Shown one piece after another: positions 1 through 10,406 of a DNA stretch of 64,000 bases; within the stretch, counting starts at the first letter, position 1; every line of letters starts with the position of its first letter. The stretch covers positions 15,439-79,438 of the forward strand of contig CAZPME010000008.1 in the NCBI GenBank assembly GCA_964587885.1. Reading direction: 5' to 3'. The position numbers and the translations under genes are program-made. The DNA is from UBA60 sp964587885 (lineage in GTDB: Archaea; Thermoplasmatota; Poseidoniia; Poseidoniales; Poseidoniaceae). Below the pieces are notes generated by a model. It searched no databases. It worked only from the letters and a program-made list of their open reading frames with translations, and had not been told where the DNA came from.

Positions 1-914
1 ATGTTGATGATGCACTTATGGTCAATTTCATTGGTAGCCATGACTCTCCACGATTCATTAGCCGAGCCGACTCGGGTACTGCGGATGAGTGGAATCAGTG
101 GTCTGAGCAAGGGCTACCGGGACAACCTGGAATTGACGAACCTTACTCGGCAGCGTTGCAAGCGTTTACCTGGCTGCTGACCTCTCCCAATGTGCCGATG
201 ATTTACATGGGTGATGAATATGGAGAATATGGGGGTGCTGACCCCGATAACCGCCACATGTATCGCAATATGTCGCAATGGAATGACAGAGAGTCTTCAT
301 TGGCTGAAAATGTAAGCGCATTAGGTCGATTGCGCGCCGACCTGAAGGTGCTTCAATATGGTAATTATTCGACGATATATTCTGCTGCAGACACTTTGGC
401 GATAGAACGTGGTGGTACTAATGTCTCGGCATTAGTGGTGCTGAATCGTGGCGATGAGGTAGTGGAATTTGCTTGCCCCGCGGGCGCTAACAACTCATAT
501 GACTTGCGTTTTGGTCAAGGTCAATGGCAAAATGACCTTGTAACAATAGCGGCCAATCAAGTAGCCATCTTCGCCTTGAACACCTCTATTGGGGAGGGAA
601 GTGAAACTGACGAGGACAATAATTCGACCAATAACAATAGTGATAATGGTACAAATAATTCAACTTCTCCGCTGGATGGCAACTCTACCCAGAATATGAC
701 TAATAGTTCAGATACTGGCCCAGATGTGGGAAATGGTAGCGGTAATACTAACGGGACTGACATAAACAACACTGAGGATGGTGGGAATGGAGACCAAACT
801 GAGGTTGACGAGCCGAATTCTAGCAGTAGTCAAATCACCGTAGTGAGAGCCATATTGTTAATAATTCTTGGTCTACTGATAATACAAGTAGGTATTCACC
901 GGTCCAAAGAATAA
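1..914 (+). CDS. GH13 alpha-amylase family protein, surface-anchored (5' truncated)
   Basis: Only the C-terminal part is present; the frame is open to the left edge, so the real start lies outside the window. Near the left edge is the GH13 region IV motif FIGSHDSPRF, whose Asp is the transition-state stabiliser of the family, followed by MGDEYGEYGGADPDNR, typical of neopullulanase/cyclomaltodextrinase-like GH13 enzymes, and a beta-rich C domain. About 65 Asn/Ser/Thr/Gly-rich residues with many N-x-S/T sequons follow, then one hydrophobic helix (ILLIILGLLIIQVGI) and RSKE. This is a C-terminal membrane anchor with the enzyme outside the cell. It should hydrolyse alpha-glucans and sits convergently with a cytosolic MalQ-GlgP fusion. 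GH13 membership is firm; exact substrate is not resolvable. Confidence 0.9.
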   Translation, partial: VDDALMVNFIGSHDSPRFISRADSGTADEWNQWSEQGLPGQPGIDEPYSAALQAFTWLLTSPNVPMIYMGDEYGEYGGADPDNRHMYRNMSQWNDRESSLAENVSALGRLRADLKVLQYGNYSTIYSAADTLAIERGGTNVSALVVLNRGDEVVEFACPAGANNSYDLRFGQGQWQNDLVTIAANQVAIFALNTSIGEGSETDEDNNSTNNNSDNGTNNSTSPLDGNSTQNMTNSSDTGPDVGNGSGNTNGTDINNTEDGGNGDQTEVDEPNSSSSQITVVRAILLIILGLLIIQVGIHRSKE

Positions 915-926
915 TGGCGGTTATTC
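909..926. repeat. Inverted repeat spanning two convergent stop codons
   Basis: GAATAA (909-914), a 6-base loop and TTATTC (921-926). Both arms encode the terminal Glu codon and TAA stop of the two convergent genes, so only 6 bases separate them. It may simply reflect both proteins ending in Glu-stop. There is no strong terminator signature. Confidence 0.5.
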
Positions 927-3900
927 CTTACCGAATCGGGTATAAAATTCGCCATAATCATCGAGCATTCGTGCTGCACTAAATTTCGAACCAGCGGTAA
1001 TTGCCCCGCGCACAATGGGCAACCATTTTTCCGCTCCGGCCTCCCATAATGGAATTACTTCATGCTCTAACACATCGAGGATTGCTTCACCATCGCGCTC
1101 ATCATCTCTATCCATCTCATCATTGCCAATCGCCCAGCCATTGATTCCGTGGGCACAAGCCTCTGGCCACCATCCGTCGAGGATTGAGCAGTTAGGCACT
1201 CCACTCATACTTGCCTTCATTCCGCTGGTACCACTAGCTTCCATTGGTCGGACCGGATTATTGAGCCAAATATCGACACCATTGGTCATCACACGACCGG
1301 TTTCCATCGAGTAATCTTCCAAGAAAGCAACTGGAATCTTGCCTTGCAATTCAGTTGCAGCCTCAAAGACATTGCTGATCAATTGCTTACCACCCTCATC
1401 CCGAGGATGAGCCTTTCCTGCGAATACAAATTGGATTTTACCGGCTCCAATACGCTCTAATCTTTTGAGGTTGCGAAATACTAAGTCTGCACGCTTGTAG
1501 GTGGCAAAGCGGCGAGCAAATCCTATGGTTAGTGCATTTGACTCAAATTCGACACCGGTGCAGACTTTGACCAAGTCGTGTAATATTGAACGGGAGGTAT
1601 TCCTCGCCGCCATTAAGGCATCATCCGGTGCTAGATGGTTGTCTACTAATTTAGCAGGATCTTTTCTCCATTCTGGTAGATGAACGTCAAATAATTCCTG
1701 CATAGGTGGACCAACCCAAGTTAGGTGGTGCACGCCATTGGTTATGGGATGAACTTGGTATTCAGGAAACATTCCTGCTGCAACTTGTGCATTTAGTATG
1801 GATACTGCGTTTACTTGACCAGCGAAATAGGCTGCTAAATGTGACATTGAACAGGCATTACCACCCAAATAATTCCGCACCTCAATTGGTAATAATTCGC
1901 CTAATATCGCTTCAACATCTTCCCATGCAAAGTAGTCGTGTCCTGCTGGAACTGGAGTGTGGGTGGTGAATAGACTGCGCTGAGATAATTCCTCACGACT
2001 CCAACCTTGAGACAACATTTCCAGTGCTGCGAAGGCACAATGGCCTTCATTCATGTGAATTCCCTGCAAGGGCCACCGTCCGAGAGCCTTCAGAGCCCTT
2101 ACACCACCGACGCCGAGCAAATATTCTTGGCGAATACGTGTTTCATCACCTCCTCCATAGAGGCGCTCACCTAACGAGGAATGAATGGAGTCATTATCCG
2201 GATGCATGGTGTCGAGAAATAAGACGTCGATTTCGTTACCGAATTCCGACTTTATGGTATATTTCCAAATTCTACTAATCAGAGATTTTCCGTCGAGTGG
2301 AATGGCGATGTCGACGCCGGTATCGTCGAGAATAGTGCGTGGGTCAAAAGCGGGAAAGGTTTCGGTTTGTTTGCCTTTTTCATCGAGGTGTTGGCGTCCG
2401 TAACCGTGGCGGTATAGTAAGGTGACAGCGATAAAATTGAGCCCCTTGTCGGCGGCGGCTTTGATATGGTCGCCGGCTAGAACTCCTAGGCCACCTGAAT
2501 AGGTAGGTAGGTCACTACGCAATCCTATTTCAGCACTGAAATAGGCGATTATATTCGTCCCACTCTTGGAATCTTTTGGCTCATTGATAATACTCCGACC
2601 ACTCTCAATGGTTTTGTTGGCGAGCCAAGAAAAATCACTTGGTTCAATATCATCCCATTCAAATTGCCACAGCCAGTTGCCGATTTTACTACCGGGTGTA
2701 TTCATGCGCGCTGATGATTCTAACCCCATCACATCTTGCAAGGGTATAATCGTAGTTTGGGCACGACTAAAAAGGGCTGAGCGCATTAGACGACGGTGGA
2801 TTGGGCGGTCATTCTTATCGATGATGATTTCATCATCAAGGGTGTTAGCAACTTGATCACGACCCTCTTGATTGAGATTAGAAAACCAACCGACTGTTGT
2901 GTTGTTATCGTGAGTTCCACTATAGCAAATCACATCTTCAGCAATATTAGTAGGTAGGTGAGGGTTGTCACTATTACCATCAAAAGCGAATTGTAAAACT
3001 GCCATTCCTTGCATTTCATGCCGTTGCCGTAATTCAATAACCTCTGGTGGGATGATGCCGAGGTCTTCAGCGATGAGGCGTCCTTCACCCGCGACATCCT
3101 TCAGTGCATCTAGCAATTCATCGCGCGGACCTGCGACCCATGCACCATCAGCAGCACTTTCAGACGAAGCAGGAATCGACCAATAGTCGTGAATAGCGCG
3201 GAAGTGATCGATTCGCAGGCGATGAAAACGGCCAAGAGAAGTTGCGATTCTAGCCCGCCACCAAGCGAAACCTTCACTCTGATGGGCATTCCAATTGTAA
3301 AGTGGTGTACCCCAAAATTGACCCTGGTCACTGAATGCATCGGGTGGCACTCCAGATACATGTGTTGGCTCTCCATCTTCATTGAGTTGGAAGAGGTTCT
3401 GATTGGCCCATACGTCGGCGCTATCATAGGCGATGAAAAAAGGAATGTCGCCAATCAATTCAATGTCTCTTTCTTCAGCAGCAGCACGCAATTCATCCCA
3501 CTGTTTGGCAAAGGCCAACTGCTCGCCTATATGCCGCCAATAATCGTGAATATTTTCGGCCTTCAACGATTCCAAGGCGGCACGTTTACGGTTTCTTAAT
3601 GGCTCATCCCACTGCGACCAAGGAGCCCAATCATTGAGTTGCTTGGCGATTTGATATAGTGCCCAATCATGTACCCAAGGATTTTGAAGACGAAATTCCA
3701 TCAACCCGCCATGAGCAAAAACCCTAGTTGCGATTTCTTTGTCGAGTAGAGTAATATCTCCAGCGAAGGCAGATGTGCTAGCATAGGGCGAATCGTATTG
3801 GTCGGGGGGGTGGATTGGCAACATCTGCCACGCCGATTGTCCTGCACTCTGCAATAGGTCGAGAAAGCGCATGGCATGCTGACCTAATCCTCCCCTTGCC

Positions 3901-3950
3901 TTGTCATTAGGCAGGGAAGTTAAATGGCAAAGGAGGCCACTCTTGCGCAT
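921..3950 (-). CDS. malQ-glgP: Fusion of 4-alpha-glucanotransferase (GH77) and alpha-glucan phosphorylase (GT35)
   Basis: Bifunctional cytosolic maltodextrin enzyme of about 1009 residues. Residues 1 to about 450 are MalQ: LTSLP near the N-terminus, RIDHFR with nucleophile candidate D248, LIAEDLG (acid/base Glu) and SGTHDNNT. From about residue 465 (NIIAYFSAEIGL) to the end is a GT35 phosphorylase of the short archaeal/bacterial type, with AGKAHPRDEGGKQ and SGTSGMKASMSGVPNCS, in which K912 is the expected PLP lysine. MalQ would rearrange short maltodextrins and the phosphorylase would release glucose-1-phosphate. The ATG at 3950 starts the usual MalQ N-terminus; a TTG at 3980 is the only upstream alternative. 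It lies between two surface amylases, one on each side. Both domains look intact; the fusion is direct, without a long linker. Confidence 0.95.
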   Translation of the reverse strand: MRKSGLLCHLTSLPNDKARGGLGQHAMRFLDLLQSAGQSAWQMLPIHPPDQYDSPYASTSAFAGDITLLDKEIATRVFAHGGLMEFRLQNPWVHDWALYQIAKQLNDWAPWSQWDEPLRNRKRAALESLKAENIHDYWRHIGEQLAFAKQWDELRAAAEERDIELIGDIPFFIAYDSADVWANQNLFQLNEDGEPTHVSGVPPDAFSDQGQFWGTPLYNWNAHQSEGFAWWRARIATSLGRFHRLRIDHFRAIHDYWSIPASSESAADGAWVAGPRDELLDALKDVAGEGRLIAEDLGIIPPEVIELRQRHEMQGMAVLQFAFDGNSDNPHLPTNIAEDVICYSGTHDNNTTVGWFSNLNQEGRDQVANTLDDEIIIDKNDRPIHRRLMRSALFSRAQTTIIPLQDVMGLESSARMNTPGSKIGNWLWQFEWDDIEPSDFSWLANKTIESGRSIINEPKDSKSGTNIIAYFSAEIGLRSDLPTYSGGLGVLAGDHIKAAADKGLNFIAVTLLYRHGYGRQHLDEKGKQTETFPAFDPRTILDDTGVDIAIPLDGKSLISRIWKYTIKSEFGNEIDVLFLDTMHPDNDSIHSSLGERLYGGGDETRIRQEYLLGVGGVRALKALGRWPLQGIHMNEGHCAFAALEMLSQGWSREELSQRSLFTTHTPVPAGHDYFAWEDVEAILGELLPIEVRNYLGGNACSMSHLAAYFAGQVNAVSILNAQVAAGMFPEYQVHPITNGVHHLTWVGPPMQELFDVHLPEWRKDPAKLVDNHLAPDDALMAARNTSRSILHDLVKVCTGVEFESNALTIGFARRFATYKRADLVFRNLKRLERIGAGKIQFVFAGKAHPRDEGGKQLISNVFEAATELQGKIPVAFLEDYSMETGRVMTNGVDIWLNNPVRPMEASGTSGMKASMSGVPNCSILDGWWPEACAHGINGWAIGNDEMDRDDERDGEAILDVLEHEVIPLWEAGAEKWLPIVRGAITAGSKFSAARMLDDYGEFYTRFGKE

Positions 3951-4038
3951 ATTATCGTGGCGGCCGAGAAGGGGATTCAACTTACCCCTCCTCGCAAGTC
4001 AGAGAATCACTAATAGCGAAACCGGACTTAGACCTCAT

Positions 4039-7000
4039 ATGTCCGAGCACTGCGGCGTATTCATGGTTCTTTCAGTGCTACTGATTATGCCTTGGAGCGG
4101 AGTTTACGCTGCCACACCTGACAACATTACCATTGATGGTGATATATCTGAATGGGATTCGGACACCCTAATCGACACCTCCTCTCATTCTGTACCATCA
4201 TTTAGGATAACTTGGGATGAAACATTCCTGTTTATTGCGTGGAGCGGGACTGATTGGTCAAGTACTAGTGAGGGGGCAGATTTCTTTGTTTATCTAAACA
4301 CCACAAGTGGTGGCAGTCCGCTGTCAAAGGATTGGAATTCGGTTCACACACTACCATTTTCAGCCGATTTTGCTTTCATTCTTGAGGATTCATCCTATTA
4401 TTCATTGCAGACCTACGATGGTGCGGAATGGGTTGATGCAGATCAAACCGGAGTGTCATCATATGTAGGCTGGTCAGGTAATCAAAACACAGAGATTGCA
4501 ATTCCGTGGGCTAACATCGGTTCGCCTACCAGTTTCGCCTTCCTTGCTTGGGCACAATGGCAGGAAGATGGAAATGTATGGATATCATTCCCACCTGAAA
4601 ATCCTGCTTCCAACGATGGTGCTGAGACCTTCACATTCGGCTATGTGGTTGCAGATCGAACCATTGAACAGACTCCGGCATACACATGTTTAGCACAAGA
4701 TTTTTCTGGTAGCGTAGACAAGTTAGATGATGCTCTCAATTTAGCAATAGTATTCCATCAACATCAGCCATATTACAAGAATAAATTGAGCGGGATGTAC
4801 GAGATGCCATGGGTACGGGTTCACGCCATGACTGAATATGTCGATTCACCGGGAATATTGTCCAAATATCCCGAGACTAAGATTACCTACAATTTAGTTC
4901 CCTCATTCATAGAGCAATTGGTTGATTACCATACTAATTCAGCCCTCGATGTTCACAGTGAATTTGCTCGTCGCGATTGGCCTGTAGATGAAAATGGAAG
5001 TTTGTCCGGTTATCCAAACGCTACCGCCTTAGAATTGCATACTATGCAATTCCAATCCTTTTGGAATTCTGGATGGATTTACAATGTTTCATCCGACGAT
5101 AGCAAATTATCATGGTTGTATCCCTCGAGTCAAAGATATGCCGAAATCTATGACTTGACTTTACATAATCTAAAACCGGCTACAATCATGAATGATGAAT
5201 TGCTTGACCCGCAGGAATTTCTTGACCTGCAAGTTCTATGGTATCTCTATCAATTCTCTCCTGATTATGTTCTCGGCGATTACCAAGATTTGGATGACTC
5301 AATTGGAGATAGTCGGCCCGCACATGGAGATACTGGTTTACAGGCGCTTTTTGCCCAGAATGGAGGCTATTCAGTAAGTGACCTGACTTACGTTCTCGAC
5401 GCTCAATATAGTCACATGGCTAATGTTCTACCGATGTATTCACAATTGGCTGCCCGTGGTCAAGTTGAATTAACAACCACGCCTTATTATCATCCAATAA
5501 TGCCATTGTTGATGATGGATGGTTGGACTTTTGAAGACGGTATTGAAGTGCAAAAAGATTCGTGGCCAGAGGACACTCAAAATCATCTTGTCAACGGAAT
5601 GAATCTGTTTGAGGATGAGTTGGGCTTCCGCCCTACAGGTATGTGGCCGAGTGAGCAATCAGTTAGTCCAGCAATGGTTGAGCCGGTAAGTGATGTTGGG
5701 ATTCAATGGATGGTCACTGATGAAGTCAATCTTGCGGGCTCGACCGATTTATCCGGAAATTATGTTGATACGAGTATAGCCAGTAATCTTGCAACACCTT
5801 GGATTGCTACTGGAGTTGACGGTGGTGAAGTAGCGACTATTTTCCGAGACCGAGTCATCAGTGACCGTATCGCCTTTGAGTATGGAGTGATGAGTCCTGA
5901 AGCAGCAGTTAGCGATTTTATTTCCTATGTTGATGGGATTAGAAATGAATTGAAGGCTGATGGATTAGACCCGAGCGAGTATATGCTAACTGTAGCTTTA
6001 GATGGTGAGAACTGGATGTTCATGTCAGAGTTTCAGCACCACGACAATGCTCGACCATTCACCGATGAATGGTTCTCTCGCCTTGCCTTACACCCAAGTA
6101 TCAAAACTACAACACCAAGCGAATTTTTGGCCAAGAATACAACCTTGCCGCGCATAGGTACAATCTCTACCGGTTCGTGGATTGACGGCACGCTTTCGAC
6201 TTGGGCTGGTGAGGCTGAGGAGAGCCTTGGTTGGCAAAGATTGGTCGAAGCGAGAAAGTCGCTGGTTGAATTTGAGCAAGATAATCCTCAACACGCGGGA
6301 TTGGCCAATGCTTGGGAATCCCTTTACATCGCTGAAGGTAGTGATTGGTTTTGGTGGTATGGTCTTGACCAAGACAGTGGCTATGATGAATTGTGGGATA
6401 CTCTTTTCAAAGTACATTTAGCCAATATTTACCGCGCTATTGAATTAGAATTACCGCCCTATTTACAAGATTTATGGACCAGTGCGGCATTGCCTACTGT
6501 ACCCTATTCGGGAATTGTCGAGCCACTGATTGACGGTGTCGCATTGGCCGGTGAGTGGGATGGGGCGGCAAAATATTCGGCTCCAAATAATGGGGATGTA
6601 TTGGATATCACCTCGTTTCATTTTGGCTATGATGCCAGCAATGTGTACTTGCGAGTAGATATGAGCGAAATTAACAACCTCATCAACACAACCGGACAAA
6701 CCCCAGATCTTTCGGTCTATTTTATGCAACCAAACGCCATCAATTTCAATGAAGTCGAAACAAATTATCGCACTTATTTCGGCAACCAAATACTCGGTTT
6801 CCCATCAAAGAGTATGGTCTCACTTAACCTTGACGACCTGCGTAGTGATGGGCGATGTTCGTGGATATTATTTACAGCACAAGGCAAGATAGGGGATAAA
6901 GAATCGTGGGTTGGCAGCGTCCCTAGTGCACTAGGAACCGCCGCTGCTGCAGAAGTAATTGAGTTACAGATTCCCTGGGCTGAATTAGGTTTGGCACCAC

Positions 7001-8553
7001 GGTATACAACTCGAATTAAAGTGGTGACGAGTTTGGCTAATTCCACCGCTTATGGTGATGGAATAGACTTGGAAATGGCTCCCCCTGCCCCAGCCGAAGT
7101 CCAACTTCCTGACCTTGAATCGTGGATTGAGATGTTAGATATGTCCGACCCCACAGGTGATGAGAATGGATCTGGCGACGTGGTCTATGCCAACTCTGGG
7201 GATTTTGCTCCAGGGCATGGACTCTTTGATTTAACAAATGTGAAAATGATGCAATCATCATGGAATGTTCGTTTCGAATTCACCATGTCTCAGATGACAA
7301 ATATCTGGGGGATGAGCAATGGATTCAGCCACCAAATCGTGCAGGTTTATGTTGATAAAGACCGCATAAGCGGCTCTGGAAATATCGCCATGCTCGAAGG
7401 AGCAAACGCTGAAGCCCATCCTGACTGGGCTTGGGAAGTTGCACTTTCTGCAACCGGAGAACCTGGAGCAGTCAAAGCCGTGCTCGCTGATACCGGGGAG
7501 ACCACAGCCAAGGGAATTGAAGTCACAGCTGAAACTGCTTCCAAGAAGATAACTATGACCGTATCAAAGAATTTGATTGGCGCATCACCACAAGATTATG
7601 GCTACATTATAGTCGTTGGAAGCCAAGATGGTTTTGGCCCCGGAAAATGGCGTGAAGTTGATGCAACGGCAGGAACTTGGGTTCTTGGTGGTGGCGATAA
7701 TGCTGCTGATGATGGCATAGACTACGACCCAAATATACTGGATATGTTATTGGATCCCGAATCCGACCAAGCACAAATGCTGGCCGGATATAGCACTTCG
7801 AGCCATTCATTTGCCCAGTTACAGGGAATTGAAATCCCTGAAGTGCCGCAGCAAATATTTGGTTTAAGCGTGGGTGTTGTGACCGGAACTACTGCAGTAG
7901 TTACTTGGTCGACCACCCAAAGTGCAGTATCGGAAATAACTTATCATCCGCTTAACGATTCAGCAAATAGTTCTCAAGTTTTTAGCCAAAACTCGACCTC
8001 ACATGGTTTAACTTTGACCGGATTGCTAACCAACACCTCCTATTTGGTCACAATAAATATCCAAGGAGTTACAGCGGCCAATATTGAATTGACTACCTCT
8101 GCTATCGCCGATATTACTGCCCCGGAAATCCTCAACTTTGCGGCCGAGATATTGGGTGCTGGGCAGGTACGAGTCTCATGGTTTACTTCTGAGGCGACGA
8201 CTGAGCATTTGACTTGGGATGGTGGTGAGAAAGAAGGCGATACAATCGCACTTTCCAAATCACATGAATTTATTATCACCCTGCCAAATGGAACGAATAT
8301 TGTCACTTTGACTGCCAAAGATGCTGCTGGAAATAGCAATACTTCAAGCATTGAAGTGATAATTACCGATGGATTGCCTACATCCGAGGATTGCCCTAAT
8401 GGCAGCGATTGCGCAAACCTAAATGAGGGCGAAGAAACATCATCAAGCCTAAGCGTCATTGTCTCCGATCCGCTAATGCAGGTGGTATTGCTGGTGATTG
8501 CGATATTAGTAGTGACTGCATTTTGGCGAGTTGCCCGTGAAACCGATGTGTGA
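4039..8553 (+). CDS. Surface-anchored GH57 amylopullulanase-like glycoside hydrolase
   Basis: About 1504 residues, multidomain and exported. An N-terminal signal peptide (residues 1-24, ending GVYA) is followed by a DOMON/CBM9-like beta domain (about 27-210), a GH57 catalytic domain, two further DOMON-like/glucodextranase C-type domains (about 830-1200), fibronectin-III/Ig-like domains and a C-terminal TM helix (VVLLVIAILVV) with a short basic tail. GH57 signatures are HQHQP at 240-244, WPSE at 536-539 (E539 is the candidate nucleophile) and LDGENW around 654-659. It should cleave alpha-1,4 and possibly alpha-1,6 linkages outside the cell. An in-frame TTG at 3901 is rejected because it would bury the signal peptide and overlap the divergent malQ-glgP start. 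Specificity (amylase versus pullulanase) cannot be settled by eye. Confidence 0.9.
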   Translation: MSEHCGVFMVLSVLLIMPWSGVYAATPDNITIDGDISEWDSDTLIDTSSHSVPSFRITWDETFLFIAWSGTDWSSTSEGADFFVYLNTTSGGSPLSKDWNSVHTLPFSADFAFILEDSSYYSLQTYDGAEWVDADQTGVSSYVGWSGNQNTEIAIPWANIGSPTSFAFLAWAQWQEDGNVWISFPPENPASNDGAETFTFGYVVADRTIEQTPAYTCLAQDFSGSVDKLDDALNLAIVFHQHQPYYKNKLSGMYEMPWVRVHAMTEYVDSPGILSKYPETKITYNLVPSFIEQLVDYHTNSALDVHSEFARRDWPVDENGSLSGYPNATALELHTMQFQSFWNSGWIYNVSSDDSKLSWLYPSSQRYAEIYDLTLHNLKPATIMNDELLDPQEFLDLQVLWYLYQFSPDYVLGDYQDLDDSIGDSRPAHGDTGLQALFAQNGGYSVSDLTYVLDAQYSHMANVLPMYSQLAARGQVELTTTPYYHPIMPLLMMDGWTFEDGIEVQKDSWPEDTQNHLVNGMNLFEDELGFRPTGMWPSEQSVSPAMVEPVSDVGIQWMVTDEVNLAGSTDLSGNYVDTSIASNLATPWIATGVDGGEVATIFRDRVISDRIAFEYGVMSPEAAVSDFISYVDGIRNELKADGLDPSEYMLTVALDGENWMFMSEFQHHDNARPFTDEWFSRLALHPSIKTTTPSEFLAKNTTLPRIGTISTGSWIDGTLSTWAGEAEESLGWQRLVEARKSLVEFEQDNPQHAGLANAWESLYIAEGSDWFWWYGLDQDSGYDELWDTLFKVHLANIYRAIELELPPYLQDLWTSAALPTVPYSGIVEPLIDGVALAGEWDGAAKYSAPNNGDVLDITSFHFGYDASNVYLRVDMSEINNLINTTGQTPDLSVYFMQPNAINFNEVETNYRTYFGNQILGFPSKSMVSLNLDDLRSDGRCSWILFTAQGKIGDKESWVGSVPSALGTAAAAEVIELQIPWAELGLAPRYTTRIKVVTSLANSTAYGDGIDLEMAPPAPAEVQLPDLESWIEMLDMSDPTGDENGSGDVVYANSGDFAPGHGLFDLTNVKMMQSSWNVRFEFTMSQMTNIWGMSNGFSHQIVQVYVDKDRISGSGNIAMLEGANAEAHPDWAWEVALSATGEPGAVKAVLADTGETTAKGIEVTAETASKKITMTVSKNLIGASPQDYGYIIVVGSQDGFGPGKWREVDATAGTWVLGGGDNAADDGIDYDPNILDMLLDPESDQAQMLAGYSTSSHSFAQLQGIEIPEVPQQIFGLSVGVVTGTTAVVTWSTTQSAVSEITYHPLNDSANSSQVFSQNSTSHGLTLTGLLTNTSYLVTINIQGVTAANIELTTSAIADITAPEILNFAAEILGAGQVRVSWFTSEATTEHLTWDGGEKEGDTIALSKSHEFIITLPNGTNIVTLTAKDAAGNSNTSSIEVIITDGLPTSEDCPNGSDCANLNEGEETSSSLSVIVSDPLMQVVLLVIAILVVTAFWRVARETDV

Positions 8554-8723
8554 AACTCGACCATTATTGTCAATCGAGAGTACGTGGAAGAGCAGAGTTT
8601 CCCAGCAAGAAGTTTCATCATTTGGCCGTGACTTCATAATTGTGATTATTTGCAGATGATTTGGTTTAAGTCGTTATTACAAAACAAATCTAGAATAATG
8701 ACAAATATTCGCCCCTACTTTTC

Positions 8724-10352
8724 TCAAGCGAACGGAATTGAAGCGGTTTTGTGGGTTCCTAGATTAACTACTGTTAGGATGCATGGTTTAGGCTGAAATC
8801 CTAGCATTTTTTGGTATGAAGTTTGGTCCTGCCAAGTTGAGGAACACACCAATGTTGTACCTTTGAAATCAGTGCAAGCGTGTCCATGCACGTGGCCGGT
8901 GACAAAAATATCGGGAATAGTAGTAATGACTAGATTATCCTCAGGCTCAGGAGAAAGAGGGGTCTTTCCACCCCATTGAGGGGCGAGATGACGTCTTGTC
9001 ATCATCTCCCGCATCGCTTGAACCGGATTGGAATAGGTGACATTGCGCATCCCCGCCACATAGTCGTCGATGCTCTTGCCGTGATAGGATAGAAGGCGGA
9101 CTCCATGCAAGGAAAAATCACAGGGATTGCCAACAAAGGTCGTAGTATTGTAGGCTTGCTGAATTTCTGCTTCAAGGGCGGGTTGCGGTTCAGCCGGTCG
9201 TACTGCATCGTGATTACCAGGCAACATGATGCACTCAACCCAATCAGGCAATAGGTGCAGTAGGCGAGCGAATTCATCGTATTGGTCGAATAGGTCAGGG
9301 ATTGCCAATTCTTTGTCTTGATTGGGATATATTCCCACTCCATCGACGCAGTCACCAGAGAGGATGAGATATTTGATGGTTCGAGCCAAAGGATCTGTAT
9401 GGAACCACTGCACCATTTTGTGCCATTGTGCAGTCAAGAAGGTCTTGCTACCAACGTGAATATCGGATAAGAATGCAACACTTACCGCAGCCTCAGTAGC
9501 GCTGGTTTTTTGGCGCCTCAATAATGGTGGGAAGTGTAAATCATCGACATAAAACAAATCACCGGATTGGCTGAAAGTACCCGAGACACCGACCACATCA
9601 TCGGGCATTAATCCATGCTGAATGTAGGGATTAGGGTCATCCTCACTTTTGCGTACCAAGCAGGTCATTGCTCCACTTTCATCTTCAAGTTCAAAGATTA
9701 GGTGGCCATTTTTCGTATTGCGCGGCTCGTTGATAAGGCCGATGGCGCAAGCGAGGTTTTCAAAGCCAGTATATGAACGTCGATTAGCTTGAAGTTTGCC
9801 AATTTCACTGCACCGAGAGGGTAATCGGCCGGCAATTATCATTCGCCTAATCCTCTCAAGCCGGCTGTTGAAGAGAGAACTAATGTCGTGCATTTTTCCT
9901 TCAGTGATACTATTTCCGGTAATATCAAAATGAACTTTGATGTCATTATCTACATCAGTTGCATTTACTGGGAAATCATTGATGTCATAATCGGGTAGGC
10001 CATGTAGTCGAATTGGTGCTACAGGTTCGGGGGGGTTAATTGGGGCAATAATGCGCCCAATGGGCTTGCTAGATTCTTTCGGAGCCTGTGGCGAAGGAGT
10101 TGGCGAAATATGTGAGGTTTGAGATGTTGATTCCATGGGTGTTGTTTCTGAGCCGGAACTGTTGTGTTGTTTTACTAGGGCATCGAGTTTCGCTGCATCA
10201 AGAGTGCCCTTGGAGATTCCAATATGTGGGGCGTGAGATAATACAGCCAATGGGTCATCCAAATCGAGTAGTTTCTGCTTGATTTCTTTGCCGACCAACA
10301 GGCCTAGACTCATGCACTCGGCGAATACTGCCGGCCACTTCTCTTCGACCAT
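8724..10352 (-). CDS. polB: DNA polymerase D small subunit (DP1), 3'-5' exonuclease
   Basis: Small, proofreading subunit of the heterodimeric euryarchaeal replicative polymerase PolD. The 542-residue protein has a Ser/Pro-rich variable N-terminal third, an OB-fold region, then a calcineurin-like phosphoesterase domain with LSDIHVG (D297, H299), SGDCVDG, LPGNHD and TGHVHGH, the metal-binding motifs needed for Mre11-like nuclease activity. All look intact, so exonuclease activity is expected. ATG at 10352 is preceded in frame by a stop at 10395-10397, which fixes the start within a short interval. The large subunit DP2 is not in the window. It is downstream of pncC on the same strand with a gap of 54 bases. 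Confidence 0.95.
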   Translation of the reverse strand: MVEEKWPAVFAECMSLGLLVGKEIKQKLLDLDDPLAVLSHAPHIGISKGTLDAAKLDALVKQHNSSGSETTPMESTSQTSHISPTPSPQAPKESSKPIGRIIAPINPPEPVAPIRLHGLPDYDINDFPVNATDVDNDIKVHFDITGNSITEGKMHDISSLFNSRLERIRRMIIAGRLPSRCSEIGKLQANRRSYTGFENLACAIGLINEPRNTKNGHLIFELEDESGAMTCLVRKSEDDPNPYIQHGLMPDDVVGVSGTFSQSGDLFYVDDLHFPPLLRRQKTSATEAAVSVAFLSDIHVGSKTFLTAQWHKMVQWFHTDPLARTIKYLILSGDCVDGVGIYPNQDKELAIPDLFDQYDEFARLLHLLPDWVECIMLPGNHDAVRPAEPQPALEAEIQQAYNTTTFVGNPCDFSLHGVRLLSYHGKSIDDYVAGMRNVTYSNPVQAMREMMTRRHLAPQWGGKTPLSPEPEDNLVITTIPDIFVTGHVHGHACTDFKGTTLVCSSTWQDQTSYQKMLGFQPKPCILTVVNLGTHKTASIPFA

Positions 10353-10406
10353 AGCAGGTGTCTTAGTGCGACCGTCCTTGAAGGTGACGACTGTTTATGA
10401 TGCGAC

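Noticed and set aside
3901..4038. In-frame TTG extension of the GH57 gene
   Set aside because: It would put 46 residues before a good signal peptide and overlap the divergent malQ-glgP start.
8040..8621. 193-codon minus-strand open frame opposite the GH57 gene end
   Set aside because: It lies almost wholly antisense to a well-supported gene and shows no recognisable domain.
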